In this document: positions 16,954 through 24,183 of the stretch, piece after piece
Layout of the letters: the number at the start of each line of letters is the position of its first letter
Numbering within the stretch: the stretch's first letter is position 1
Assembly (NCBI GenBank): GCA_015661405.1
Contig: JACWMK010000028.1
Coordinates: 1 to 28,607 of the forward strand
DNA: 28,607 nt
Reading direction: 5' to 3'
From: Methanobacterium sp.
GTDB lineage: Archaea; Methanobacteriota; Methanobacteria; Methanobacteriales; Methanobacteriaceae
Program-made: the position numbers and the translations under genes
Notes under the pieces: model-generated
The model's input: only the letters and a program-made list of their open reading frames with translations
The model's database searches: none
Told to the model about the DNA's origin: nothing

Positions 16954-17039
16954 TTACATTCACCCCCCTCACATTAATTTATTTAAATATTATTATAACT
17001 CCTTTAATTTATTTATATTTCCATTAAATGAATTTCATT

Positions 17040-18110
17040 TCATGTTATTCCCATATCATCTAATAATTTAGTGAATGTTCTAGGATCTTCCCCTTCAAAT
17101 TCATAAGTACTATAGATAAATATACATTTTAATAAGTCATACCCACCGTATTGATAAAACAAGTATGTACTATTATTTTCAAGGTCAACATTTTCTAGTA
17201 AACTTAAAGATTCAAATGCTTCCTCAGGAACACCCAAGGCGATACCATAAGTTAAAAGTCTGTTAATCTCCGCAGATGATATTGGAGGATTCTTTTTAAC
17301 TGAAATAGGTTTCTTAATATATTTTTTGAATTTCATCAATTCCAAAAAATACTGCTTACCTTTAGGAGTCCATTTAATGCTGATATGAGGGTATAATATT
17401 AAAAATAGAAGTGATACCACTCCTAAAAAAATTGAAGAATAGAAAGGATAAATAGTTAAAGAAGAAGAATCATTTGTTGCCAGTATAAATATTATTCCCG
17501 CCACTAATAAACAAGTAACACCTAAATAACGATTAATTCTACTATTTTCAATTATAAATAACTTATCACCACTGGTATAGTACTCATTGAAGACATGCTC
17601 CTTCCAGTGATAAAACATGTTCTGAGACGTTTTAAAAGTTCTTTCTTTTATCCGTTCAGATCTGATTATTTTAATTAAATCTTGAATAAAATTAGGGTCA
17701 GCATGAGACTTATCAGTCGTCATATCAAAACTTTGAATTTTAACTAAATTATCATGTTTACTAATACTTTTAAAGTAATGTAGAATATAAACCTCAAAAG
17801 GTTCAAGATTCAATTTACGACCCACAATTTCCAATCCAATTATTTCATCACCACTATAATGAACTTTCAAATACTCTCTACTCACCAAATCAAATATAGT
17901 CGCAATAAAACCATCAATATCCACATACCCCACCCTCTTCGACCATGTAGAGCCATCAATAGCATTAGCTAGAATTGGAGAATAATGTAAACTAATATCA
18001 TCACTTTTAGGAACTATTATGCGTGATCTGAACCTGTAAAGTAAATAACAAAACCAAAAAGAAGATGATAACGTAATTAAAGTTAGAATATAATAAAAAA
18101 TAGGATCCAT
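17040..18110 (-). CDS. DUF2207-type membrane protein, C-terminal form
   Basis: 356-aa membrane protein. It matches the C-terminal half of the DUF2207 family: a juxtamembrane segment, then VGYVDIDGFIATIFDLVSREYL (like the family's 'iAtildLAvRGylki'). A cytoplasmic region with LEPFEVYILHYF follows, then a two-helix hairpin at about 193-242, WTPKGKQYFLELMKFKKYI, and the 'LLTYGIALGVPEEAFE' motif. The large N-terminal extracytoplasmic domain of typical members (about 550-600 aa) is absent: the protein begins with one helix (4-26). The C-terminus is acidic and aromatic. Function unknown. SD GGTGAA precedes the ATG by about nine bases. Confidence 0.7.
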   Translation of the reverse strand: MDPIFYYILTLITLSSSFWFCYLLYRFRSRIIVPKSDDISLHYSPILANAIDGSTWSKRVGYVDIDGFIATIFDLVSREYLKVHYSGDEIIGLEIVGRKLNLEPFEVYILHYFKSISKHDNLVKIQSFDMTTDKSHADPNFIQDLIKIIRSERIKERTFKTSQNMFYHWKEHVFNEYYTSGDKLFIIENSRINRYLGVTCLLVAGIIFILATNDSSSLTIYPFYSSIFLGVVSLLFLILYPHISIKWTPKGKQYFLELMKFKKYIKKPISVKKNPPISSAEINRLLTYGIALGVPEEAFESLSLLENVDLENNSTYLFYQYGGYDLLKCIFIYSTYEFEGEDPRTFTKLLDDMGIT

Positions 18111-18284
18111 AATATAAATTCACCCATCAATAGTTAATAAAAATATTCTTTAAAAAACTCAAATAGTTATCATAAAAATTAAATTTTTATAGATAAAACT
18201 TTTAAGTTTAGGTTCACTTCAGACTCAAGCTCTTTTTAATTCAATTATAAAAGTTGAATATGAAATTTATTATTTAGGTTTTTT

Positions 18285-18800
18285 TTAATATGAGATTGAT
18301 AAATTAAAATTTTTTAATTTTTTCTCAGATAAAGAAAGTTTAATGCTTAAATCTTTAATATAAGGATCATTTTCAAGTTCTCTAACCTTCATTATTAAAG
18401 AATTCTTTTGTTTTAAAGGTATATCATCGGAATTCTCTATACTTCTCTCTAAAGCTTTCAAATAAACAGCACCACTAATATTATTTAATTCTATAACTCT
18501 ACTAATATTCTGGAAATCCTGAGGAACTATTTTACGTTTATCCAACTTTCCAAAAAATTCCGACTCACTGATAAGTTTAGTTTCTTTAATATACATGCCT
18601 CTTGCCCTAGGACGAACCTCCACTTTTGCCACGATTAATGGTTCATCTAAATCAGGGACAAAAACATAATCTCCTTTTTTAATATCCACCTTATTATCAA
18701 AATAAGATTTTTCCGGCTGAATATCCGCAGGAACATCCATTAAGATTTTCTCATCCTTAGATTTATAATTACGAATAATTTTAACTCTATGAGGAAACAT
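18285..18800 (-). CDS. Unrecognised soluble protein, divergent from fic
   Basis: 171-aa protein with no family I can name. The N-terminal half (MFPHRVKIIRN ... IKKGDYVFVPDLDEPLIVAKVEVRPRARGMYIKE) looks like an all-beta, barrel-type domain and resembles in style the small head-tail adaptor domains of phages, but this is a weak impression. The C-terminal half is helical and charged (LKALERSIENSDDIPLKQK, SLSEKKLKNF). A TTG six codons upstream at 18818 overlaps the SD GGAGGT itself, so the ATG at 18800, ten bases downstream of that SD, is the start. The gene is divergent from fic across a spacer with a 9-bp inverted repeat. Confidence 0.7.
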   Translation of the reverse strand: MFPHRVKIIRNYKSKDEKILMDVPADIQPEKSYFDNKVDIKKGDYVFVPDLDEPLIVAKVEVRPRARGMYIKETKLISESEFFGKLDKRKIVPQDFQNISRVIELNNISGAVYLKALERSIENSDDIPLKQKNSLIMKVRELENDPYIKDLSIKLSLSEKKLKNFNLSISY

Positions 18801-18894
18801 TCTAAAAAATACCTCCAAAAAATTTTTTTCTTATAAATTTATTATCTTTATTAATACAATATTAATTTAGAACTACTTCTTTAATGTATCAAAT

Positions 18895-18924
18895 TAAAAT
18901 GTCATGGAATACGGAGACATTTTA
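18895..18924. promoter_or_regulatory. 9-bp inverted repeat (operator candidate) before fic
   Basis: TAAAATGTC and GACATTTTA are exact inverted copies separated by 12 bases (centre about 18909), an arrangement typical of a dimeric winged-helix site. It lies between two divergent genes, about 90 bases from each start. The Fic protein has its own C-terminal winged helix, so autoregulation is possible. Confidence 0.5.
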
Positions 18925-19011
18925 GTTAAATAATAACAATTTAAAATCATATTTATCTGAATGATTTATGAGGAACTTTAATATAAAAACGATTTAGAAT
19001 GTGTTATACTT

Positions 19012-20061
19012 ATGTTTAAACCAATTTTTCATTACACTGATAACATTGTTAATAATCTAACTTTTATTGCTGAAGCAAAGACTATTATCATTAAAACACC
19101 CCTTATTCCTAATTGGGAATTATCCTTAAAAAAAGCAGCTATTTTAACTAACGCACACTCTTCAACTGCCATAGAAGGTAATTCTCTTACTTTTGAAGAT
19201 GTTACAGCTTTAGCTGGGGGTCACGAGGTAAAGGTTAAAATAGAAGATCGTCAAGAAGTGCTCAACTACTTTGAATTGCTTGAGAAACTTCCTGATTTTG
19301 CTTCAAAGGATCCTTTTACATTTGAAGATCTTTTAGAAGTTCATAAAATTATAACCAAAGACGTATTAGAGGATAATGAAGATGGAGGTGTATTCAGAAA
19401 TCACGAAGTAGTGGTTAGCCATCCAGATACTCGTGAAGTTATATTCAGACCACCAGAAACTTCCAAAGTCCCTGAATTAATTGAAAGCCTTCTGGAGTGG
19501 ATTAATTCTCCCGAAACAGAAAATTTAAATCCAATCATTGTCTCGGGATTAACTCATTATGAGCTTTTTAGAATTCATCCTTTTATTGATGGAAATGGTA
19601 GAACTGCACGGATTATGGCTATGACCGTGCTTTATAAAAGGAGTTATGATTTAAAAAGATTCCTTGCTTTAGATGAGTATTATAATATAGATATATCACG
19701 TTACTATGATGCATTAAAAACAGTTAATCCTGATTTACTAGATATTACTCTATGGCTTGAATATTTTACAAACGGTGTTGCCGTTAGTATAAAATCAGTT
19801 ATGGATAAAGTCCTTGGATTAAGTGAAGATGTTAAATTCCTTGAAAAGAAAAGAAAAATTCCATTAAATGAGAGACAAATGAAAATAGTGGAAAAAATAA
19901 TTGAAAAAGGAAAAATTGCTAACCGGGATGTCCAAGAAATGTTTGGTTTATCCCATTCAACTGCCTTTGATGAATTACAAAAGTTATTGAAACTTGAAGT
20001 TGTAGAAATTAAAGGAAAAGGTCGAAGTACGCATTATGTACTAAATAGCTCTGAAGAATAA
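19012..20061 (+). CDS. Fic-domain protein with C-terminal winged helix
   Basis: 349-aa Fic protein, a family that mostly transfers AMP from ATP to hydroxyl groups of target proteins. The catalytic loop HPFIDGNGRTAR is at 189-200, with general-base His189 and the P-loop-like GNGR intact. An N-terminal inhibitory helix carries the S/TxxxE(G/N) motif, STAIEG at 51-56, making this a class II Fic that restrains itself through Glu55. The flap GVFRNHEVVVS is at 126-136. Residues about 285-349 form a winged-helix DNA-binding domain (RQMKIVEKIIEKGKIANRDVQEMFG, STAFDELQKLLKL). There is no separate antitoxin gene, as expected for class II. ATG at 19012 has a TATA-like TTTAATATAAAAA about 25-35 bases upstream and no SD, so it is probably leaderless. 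Confidence 0.93.
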   Translation: MFKPIFHYTDNIVNNLTFIAEAKTIIIKTPLIPNWELSLKKAAILTNAHSSTAIEGNSLTFEDVTALAGGHEVKVKIEDRQEVLNYFELLEKLPDFASKDPFTFEDLLEVHKIITKDVLEDNEDGGVFRNHEVVVSHPDTREVIFRPPETSKVPELIESLLEWINSPETENLNPIIVSGLTHYELFRIHPFIDGNGRTARIMAMTVLYKRSYDLKRFLALDEYYNIDISRYYDALKTVNPDLLDITLWLEYFTNGVAVSIKSVMDKVLGLSEDVKFLEKKRKIPLNERQMKIVEKIIEKGKIANRDVQEMFGLSHSTAFDELQKLLKLEVVEIKGKGRSTHYVLNSSEE

Positions 20062-20250
20062 TCTAATTAAATATATCATTAAGATTTATGTTTACCAAAT
20101 TTAAATTAACTTATCTCTAAATTAATTTATCCAAAAATTTTTTTAACAATTTCAATATATATTAATTAAATAGTGTGAGTTAAAATTGGTTTGTAGGATG
20201 AAGATTCAAGACTATAAAATTCTCTGTTTAAATAGAAGGAGTGGTGACTA

Positions 20251-20664
20251 ATGACTGTTTCTCAAGAATATGTTGAAGATCTATTTAATTACCTTCAAAT
20301 AGGTGAAAATGAGAAATTCTTCGAAAAAGTAGCAGATAATGTTAATTGGACAGTAATGGGAACTCACCCATTGGCGGGAGTCTATAAAAACAAACAAGAA
20401 TTTGTATATAAAACATTTATACGATTGAATAAGTTACTAAAAGGAGAAATTATTTTAAAGGTTAATAATATCATAGTTCAAGAAGATTATGCTGTTGTGG
20501 AAATGATATCCCTTTCAACTGCTTTAAATGGAATGCCCTTCAATAATACTTACTGTTGGATAGTTAAATTTGAAAAAGAAATAATTATTGAAGTACGTGC
20601 CTATGTAGATTCAGCATTAGTACAGAAAGTCATTGATGAAAACGAAAAACCAATACAAGAATAA
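20251..20664 (+). CDS. SnoaL/NTF2-like fold protein
   Basis: 137-aa protein with an NTF2-like (SnoaL / ketosteroid isomerase-like) cone fold. The signature is VEDLFNYLQIGENEKFFEKVADNV followed by WTVMGTHPLAGVYKNKQEF, then alternating strands (VNNIIVQEDYAVVEMIS, YCWIVKFE, IIEVRAYVDSALVQKV). Members range from enzymes to small-ligand binders, so the substrate cannot be given. AAGGAG at about 20237 gives a good SD before the ATG. It is divergent or isolated from the Rieske gene, to which it is convergent. A second SnoaL-type gene lies nearby at 21939. Confidence 0.82.
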   Translation: MTVSQEYVEDLFNYLQIGENEKFFEKVADNVNWTVMGTHPLAGVYKNKQEFVYKTFIRLNKLLKGEIILKVNNIIVQEDYAVVEMISLSTALNGMPFNNTYCWIVKFEKEIIIEVRAYVDSALVQKVIDENEKPIQE

Positions 20665-20784
20665 TAATATCCAGCACAAGAAAATTTAACTCAAATGTTT
20701 GGGAGAGATGTTTACTGTAGCTGTATTTTCATTATTCAAGCCTAAATATAAATTCGGAAATAATTTCATAATAAATGCATCTTT

Positions 20785-21117
20785 TTAAAGATCAATGAAA
20801 ATTGAGTCGTCTTTGATTGATACTTCATAAATCTGCAGATCACTTGCACCGCTTCCAGTTGCTTCTTTTATCTCTTCATCAACGTCTTTAATAAGTTTTC
20901 CAGTTTTAACGTCATACTGAGCACCGTGTGTAGGACAACTAATAATAAATTTTTTCTCCAATTTTCCCACGGGTATGAAACCACTCATATGAGTACAAAC
21001 TGCATCTACAGCGTAAAAATTTCCATCAACATTAGCAACCAAAATATAATTATCATTAACAGTGAATCCTTTCATAGTACCCGAGGGAATATCTGAAATG
21101 TTACACGCCTTCTCCAT
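20785..21117 (-). CDS. Rieske [2Fe-2S] ferredoxin
   Basis: 110-aa stand-alone Rieske protein of the soluble ferredoxin type (no membrane anchor, no linked oxygenase domain). The ligands are Cys41-Thr-His43 and Cys61-Pro-Thr-His64. The first box is CTHMSG rather than the commoner CxHxGx and the second box CPTHGAQYDVKTG is standard. It probably passes single electrons. The GTG four codons upstream (21129) overlaps the SD GGAGTG, so the ATG at 21117 is the better start. Last gene of the SnoaL-CDGSH-Rieske series, 82 bases after the CDGSH gene. Rieske ferredoxins are uncommon in methanogens and point to acquisition with the rest of the island. Confidence 0.9.
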   Translation of the reverse strand: MEKACNISDIPSGTMKGFTVNDNYILVANVDGNFYAVDAVCTHMSGFIPVGKLEKKFIISCPTHGAQYDVKTGKLIKDVDEEIKEATGSGASDLQIYEVSIKDDSIFIDL

Positions 21118-21199
21118 TTTAAAAATCACTCCTTATAATCCAATAAAAAAAAAATTCAGAATGAAAACTCAAAAAAAGTGTAAAAACTTATTTTTACAG

Positions 21200-21910
21200 T
21201 CATTCTTTTAAAATGGATTCATCACCATCATTAAAACCAATCATTATATGGGTTCCGTCGCAGAAGGGTTTATTAGATGATTCACCACAACGACATAATG
21301 TGACCCTGTTTCGAACTTCATAAGTGTCTCCATTAGAAGATTCGATGGGTATAGCTCCTCGAACCCATAGCGGACCGCTTACTCCTTTATCAGGTTCCTC
21401 AGTAACTGCTATGGATGTTTCAAAGTCTGGCTCGATTGATTTTCCAGTTTTTTTATCCCAGACCACTAATCTTCCAGAGTTACAGTTACCCGCAATTTGA
21501 ATAGCAATTTTTTTCGCCTTTGGATCATCTGAATGCAGTACAAGATAATCAATTCCTCCTGCACGATTACAGAAACCAGCGTGATTGCATAAATCCCGAT
21601 TATCAGTTAATTTTAATTCCGGTCCATTAATCTCCTTCGCACCACTAAGATAAGATTCTCGACTGGCAGTTTCCATACCTTCAAAGTCGAATTTCTCATG
21701 ATTACCGTCACAAAATGGTTTGTTTTCGGATTTTCCGCATCTACAAAGAGCATATTCTTCCAGCTGAGGATAAACCTGTTTTTCAATCCATTCATAAGGA
21801 TAATTTGAATCATTTGAACTGATTATCAGTTTAACCAGTGGAATTCCACCATAAACTAGAAATGGACCGTTCTTGACTATTTTAATGATTTTTTTGTAAT
21901 TCTCCGTCAA
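21200..21910 (-). CDS. Double CDGSH iron-sulfur protein with a central Fer4_19-like domain
   Basis: 236-aa protein with two CDGSH [2Fe-2S] motifs: Cys56-x-Cys58...Cys67...His71 (CRCGKSENKPFCDGNH) and Cys206-x-Cys208...Cys217...His221 (CRCGESSNKPFCDGTH). Between them, about 100-165, lies a DUF1271/Fer4_19-type region with Cys108, Cys114 and Cys143 (LCNHAGFCNRA, AGNCNSG). The order CDGSH, Fer4_19-like, CDGSH is known from bacteria. Redox or cluster-transfer roles are proposed for such proteins, but none is proved here. The start is TTG at 21910, with GGGGAA about nine bases upstream; there is no usable ATG. The gap to the upstream SnoaL gene is 28 bases, so they are cotranscribed. Confidence 0.88.
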   Translation of the reverse strand: MTENYKKIIKIVKNGPFLVYGGIPLVKLIISSNDSNYPYEWIEKQVYPQLEEYALCRCGKSENKPFCDGNHEKFDFEGMETASRESYLSGAKEINGPELKLTDNRDLCNHAGFCNRAGGIDYLVLHSDDPKAKKIAIQIAGNCNSGRLVVWDKKTGKSIEPDFETSIAVTEEPDKGVSGPLWVRGAIPIESSNGDTYEVRNRVTLCRCGESSNKPFCDGTHIMIGFNDGDESILKE

Positions 21911-21938
21911 AACTGTTCTTCCCCTTTATGAATATTTT

Positions 21939-22370
21939 TTACATTAGACCGATTTGTTTCATCAATCCCATTTGATCATAAAAAAGATTCTCTTCAATAA
22001 TTTTACCATCTTTCCAATGGGCTACAGTGCAGAATTTAACTTTAAATTTTTTGTTAGTTGGTGGTATTTCACCATCTGCAGTTTTCATTGGTCCTTTCAT
22101 AGTGCCGGTGAATATAGCCACTGAACAAGTCCAGTCCTCCTGACCGAATAGAACCCTATAAGGATCGTTTCCAACATGATTATCTGGAAATGTCTTGAAG
22201 AATTCCACAGATTCCATATGATGTGCATGACCACCTTTAGTTGGTTCAGGCTGGCCTGGCCAGTACACAGTAACTTCTTCATTATGCCTTTCATTGAAAG
22301 TATCCCAATCTTGAGAATTCCAGGCATCATCCAATGTTTTCATTAATCGCATATTCTCTTCTACAGTCAC
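21939..22370 (-). CDS. SnoaL-like ester cyclase / polyketide-cyclase family
   Basis: 143-aa NTF2-like SnoaL family protein. It reads LDDAWNSQDWDTFNERHNEEVTVYWPG...TKGGHAHHMESVEFFKTFPDN...HWKDGKIIEENLFYDQMGLMKQIGL, the classic SnoaL 'a.n.gdld.f...f..D...' and 'v.dGkI.e....fD....l.QlG' pattern. Members act on polyketide-like or terpenoid rings or bind small organic ligands. The start is GTG at 22370 with GAGGTGAT about seven bases upstream. First gene of the three-gene series SnoaL-CDGSH-Rieske. A TATA-like TTAAATTATATTATAA (22387-22402) lies upstream, and the CTTAT-N8-ATAAG element at 22425-22450 lies just beyond it, in an activator-like position. Confidence 0.85.
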   Translation of the reverse strand: MTVEENMRLMKTLDDAWNSQDWDTFNERHNEEVTVYWPGQPEPTKGGHAHHMESVEFFKTFPDNHVGNDPYRVLFGQEDWTCSVAIFTGTMKGPMKTADGEIPPTNKKFKVKFCTVAHWKDGKIIEENLFYDQMGLMKQIGLM

Positions 22371-22424
22371 CTAAAATCACCTCGTTGTTATAATATAATT
22401 TAAGTTGATTGATTGCAATAAAAG

Positions 22425-22450
22425 TTTTGTAACTTATGCAAGGGTATAAG
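22425..22450. promoter_or_regulatory. Shared operator copy 1 (CTTAT-N8-ATAAG)
   Basis: The sequence TTTTGTAACTTAT, two variable bases, then AAGGGTATAAG is shared with 24142-24167 (24 of 26 positions). Its core is the inverted repeat CTTAT-N8-ATAAG. It lies about 25 bases upstream of the TATA region of the SnoaL-CDGSH-Rieske series. The second copy lies before the TrmB-like regulator gene, so that regulator is the obvious candidate to bind it. Confidence 0.6.
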
Positions 22451-22460
22451 TGACATAAAC

Positions 22461-23264
22461 TTAATCTGTTACAGAATAATCTTGAAATTGATAAGCAGCC
22501 ATTCCCAGGTCACCAGCATACCAACTATGATGAATTACTTTACCTTTAGCTCCATCCCCTGCAGCACCATAAGTTGCAACTAAGGGCATGTAATGATCCG
22601 GGTAAGGATGAGCTCGTTCAGGGTAAGGAGCAAGATTTCTGTAATTAATTAAAAGTTTCTCATCACCACGTATAACAGCATCAGTTAACCAATCATCAAA
22701 TTCAATTGCCCATTGATCAGTTTCGCCTCCAAAATGGAATCCCGGATATCCTAATGGGTGAACTGCACCACCACTCCCTATAATCAAAACATTATGAATA
22801 CGCAACTCTTCTATAGCTCTACCCAATTTCATATGCTGATTCGGGTCCAGATGGCTTTGAATAGAAAGCTGTACAATAGGAATATCAGCATTAGGGAACA
22901 TTAACATCATAGGCACCCATGCACCATGATCCAATCCTCGCTCATGGTTAATATCACAAGACAATCCACTATCTTTAATTAAACCAGCTACATCATTTGC
23001 CAGTTCTGGATCTCCTTTAGCAGGATATTCGATTTGATAAAGTTCTTCAGGAAATCCATAAAAATCATGGATTGTTTCAGGTTCCTCTACGGAGTTAACT
23101 GTAGGAATAACTGTTTGCCAGTGCGCAGATATACAGAGTACTGCTTTAATATTTCGATAATGTGAACCCAACTTCATTAAGAATTCACGAGCAGGTATTT
23201 CTTCTAGAGGCAAAGTAGGAGCCCCATGAGAGATGAAAATCGGTGGTAATAAATTTTTATTCAT
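22461..23264 (-). CDS. DODA-type extradiol dioxygenase (LigB/YgiD family)
   Basis: 267-aa class III extradiol dioxygenase homologue, closest in style to 4,5-DOPA dioxygenase (YgiD/DODA). The fold markers and metal ligands are present: His13 in FISHGAPTLPL, His48 in ISAHWQT, His224 in RAHPYPDHYMPL. Active-site acid candidates are His113 (GLDHGAW) and His169 (GSGGAVHPLG). Related enzymes cleave catechol rings with O2, which is odd for a methanogen; the protein may act without O2 or scavenge catechols or quinones during air exposure. The ATG has a GGA-type SD. It lies between the YcaC gene and the SnoaL series with its own AT-rich spacer (23265-23407) that lacks the shared operator. Confidence 0.9.
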   Translation of the reverse strand: MNKNLLPPIFISHGAPTLPLEEIPAREFLMKLGSHYRNIKAVLCISAHWQTVIPTVNSVEEPETIHDFYGFPEELYQIEYPAKGDPELANDVAGLIKDSGLSCDINHERGLDHGAWVPMMLMFPNADIPIVQLSIQSHLDPNQHMKLGRAIEELRIHNVLIIGSGGAVHPLGYPGFHFGGETDQWAIEFDDWLTDAVIRGDEKLLINYRNLAPYPERAHPYPDHYMPLVATYGAAGDGAKGKVIHHSWYAGDLGMAAYQFQDYSVTD

Positions 23265-23407
23265 ACTATTTCCAAATATTTATGATTATTTTTCAGTTAA
23301 AAAAAAACTCTAAAAATGTTGATAAATATTATTATAATGCATTAAAAAAAAAGGAAATATTTTCTAAATATTCTCGATATTTTTAGGTATTCAAGCTCTT
23401 AATATTT

Positions 23408-24076
23408 TTATGGAGGCGGTATCATCTCGCCAACTTCATATGCAGAGGAAGTGTCTAGTAAATATCCCCAGCTAGGTAGATGTTCCCGGAATATCATGGC
23501 CATAGGCCATCCTTTATCTTCATCACTACGCCAATCAGCCTGCAATTCAGCAGCAACTGACCACCAATTACGTACTTTCACACCCGCCTGACTCAAAACC
23601 GATACCGTAGCTTCACGTTCCTCTTTACTCACCGCCCCACTAGCATCAATGACCCCATGGACTTCAAATCCTTCAAGGACAGCATCAAGAGCAGGAAATT
23701 GCAAGCAAGTTGAATCAGTTAAACCAGCTATAATCAACTTCTTCCTATCTAAAGAATCAACAGCTTCACGAAATTCCGGCCAACGCCAAGCATTAATTAC
23801 ACCCGTACGTCTAATCACACTAATATCCGGGAATAATTTTCTAAGTTCAGGCAACATAGGACCATTAGGACCCCAATCCCGACTAGTCGTTAATATTACC
23901 GGTAACTCAAATAATTTAGCGGTTTTAGCCAATCCTAAAATATTGTTTCTAAATTGTTCAGGAGAAATGTCACGTACCAATTGCATCAGCCCCACCTGAT
24001 GATCAATAAGTAGTAACGCAGCATTATTAGATGTTAAAACATCCCTAGGACCCATATTTTCCTTATATTTACTCAT
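23408..24076 (-). CDS. YcaC-type cysteine hydrolase (isochorismatase fold)
   Basis: 222-aa hydrolase of the isochorismatase-like superfamily, aligning best with bacterial YcaC. It shows LLLIDHQVGLMQLVRDI (Asp25), VILTTSRDWGPNGPMLPEL, VIRRTGVINAW, LIIAGLTDSTCLQFPAL (Cys124) and DASGAVS, with a YcaC-like C-terminus (VAAELQADWR...FREHLPSWGYLLDT). The catalytic triad Asp-Lys-Cys should be Asp25, Lys80 (or a nearby Lys) and Cys124. The natural substrate of YcaC is unknown. SD GGAGATAAG lies before the ATG, and TAAGTATATACTTTA serves as TATA. It is divergent from the TrmB-like regulator, with the shared operator between them. Confidence 0.9.
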   Translation of the reverse strand: MSKYKENMGPRDVLTSNNAALLLIDHQVGLMQLVRDISPEQFRNNILGLAKTAKLFELPVILTTSRDWGPNGPMLPELRKLFPDISVIRRTGVINAWRWPEFREAVDSLDRKKLIIAGLTDSTCLQFPALDAVLEGFEVHGVIDASGAVSKEEREATVSVLSQAGVKVRNWWSVAAELQADWRSDEDKGWPMAMIFREHLPSWGYLLDTSSAYEVGEMIPPP

Positions 24077-24115
24077 CTTATCTTATCTCCATTAAATTCA
24101 TCTAATATTATATTA

Positions 24116-24167
24116 AAGTATATACTTAGAAAAGTTAAATTTTTTGTAACTTATATAAGGGTATAAG
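24116..24167. promoter_or_regulatory. Divergent promoter with operator copy 2
   Basis: AAGTATATACTT (24116-24127) is a perfect 12-base palindrome that fits the TATA box of the minus-strand YcaC gene. At 24142-24167 lies the second copy of TTTTGTAACTTAT-NN-AAGGGTATAAG. Its CTTATATAAG part also looks like the TATA box of the regulator, about 25-30 bases before the ATG at 24184. Binding there should repress the regulator's own gene, while it could activate YcaC from upstream. Confidence 0.6.
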
Positions 24168-24183
24168 AAACATTTAGTAAATC

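Noticed and set aside
23649..23999. 116-aa plus-strand ORF within the YcaC-like gene
   Set aside because: Mirror frame of a conserved hydrolase; Ser/Asn-rich with no family resemblance.
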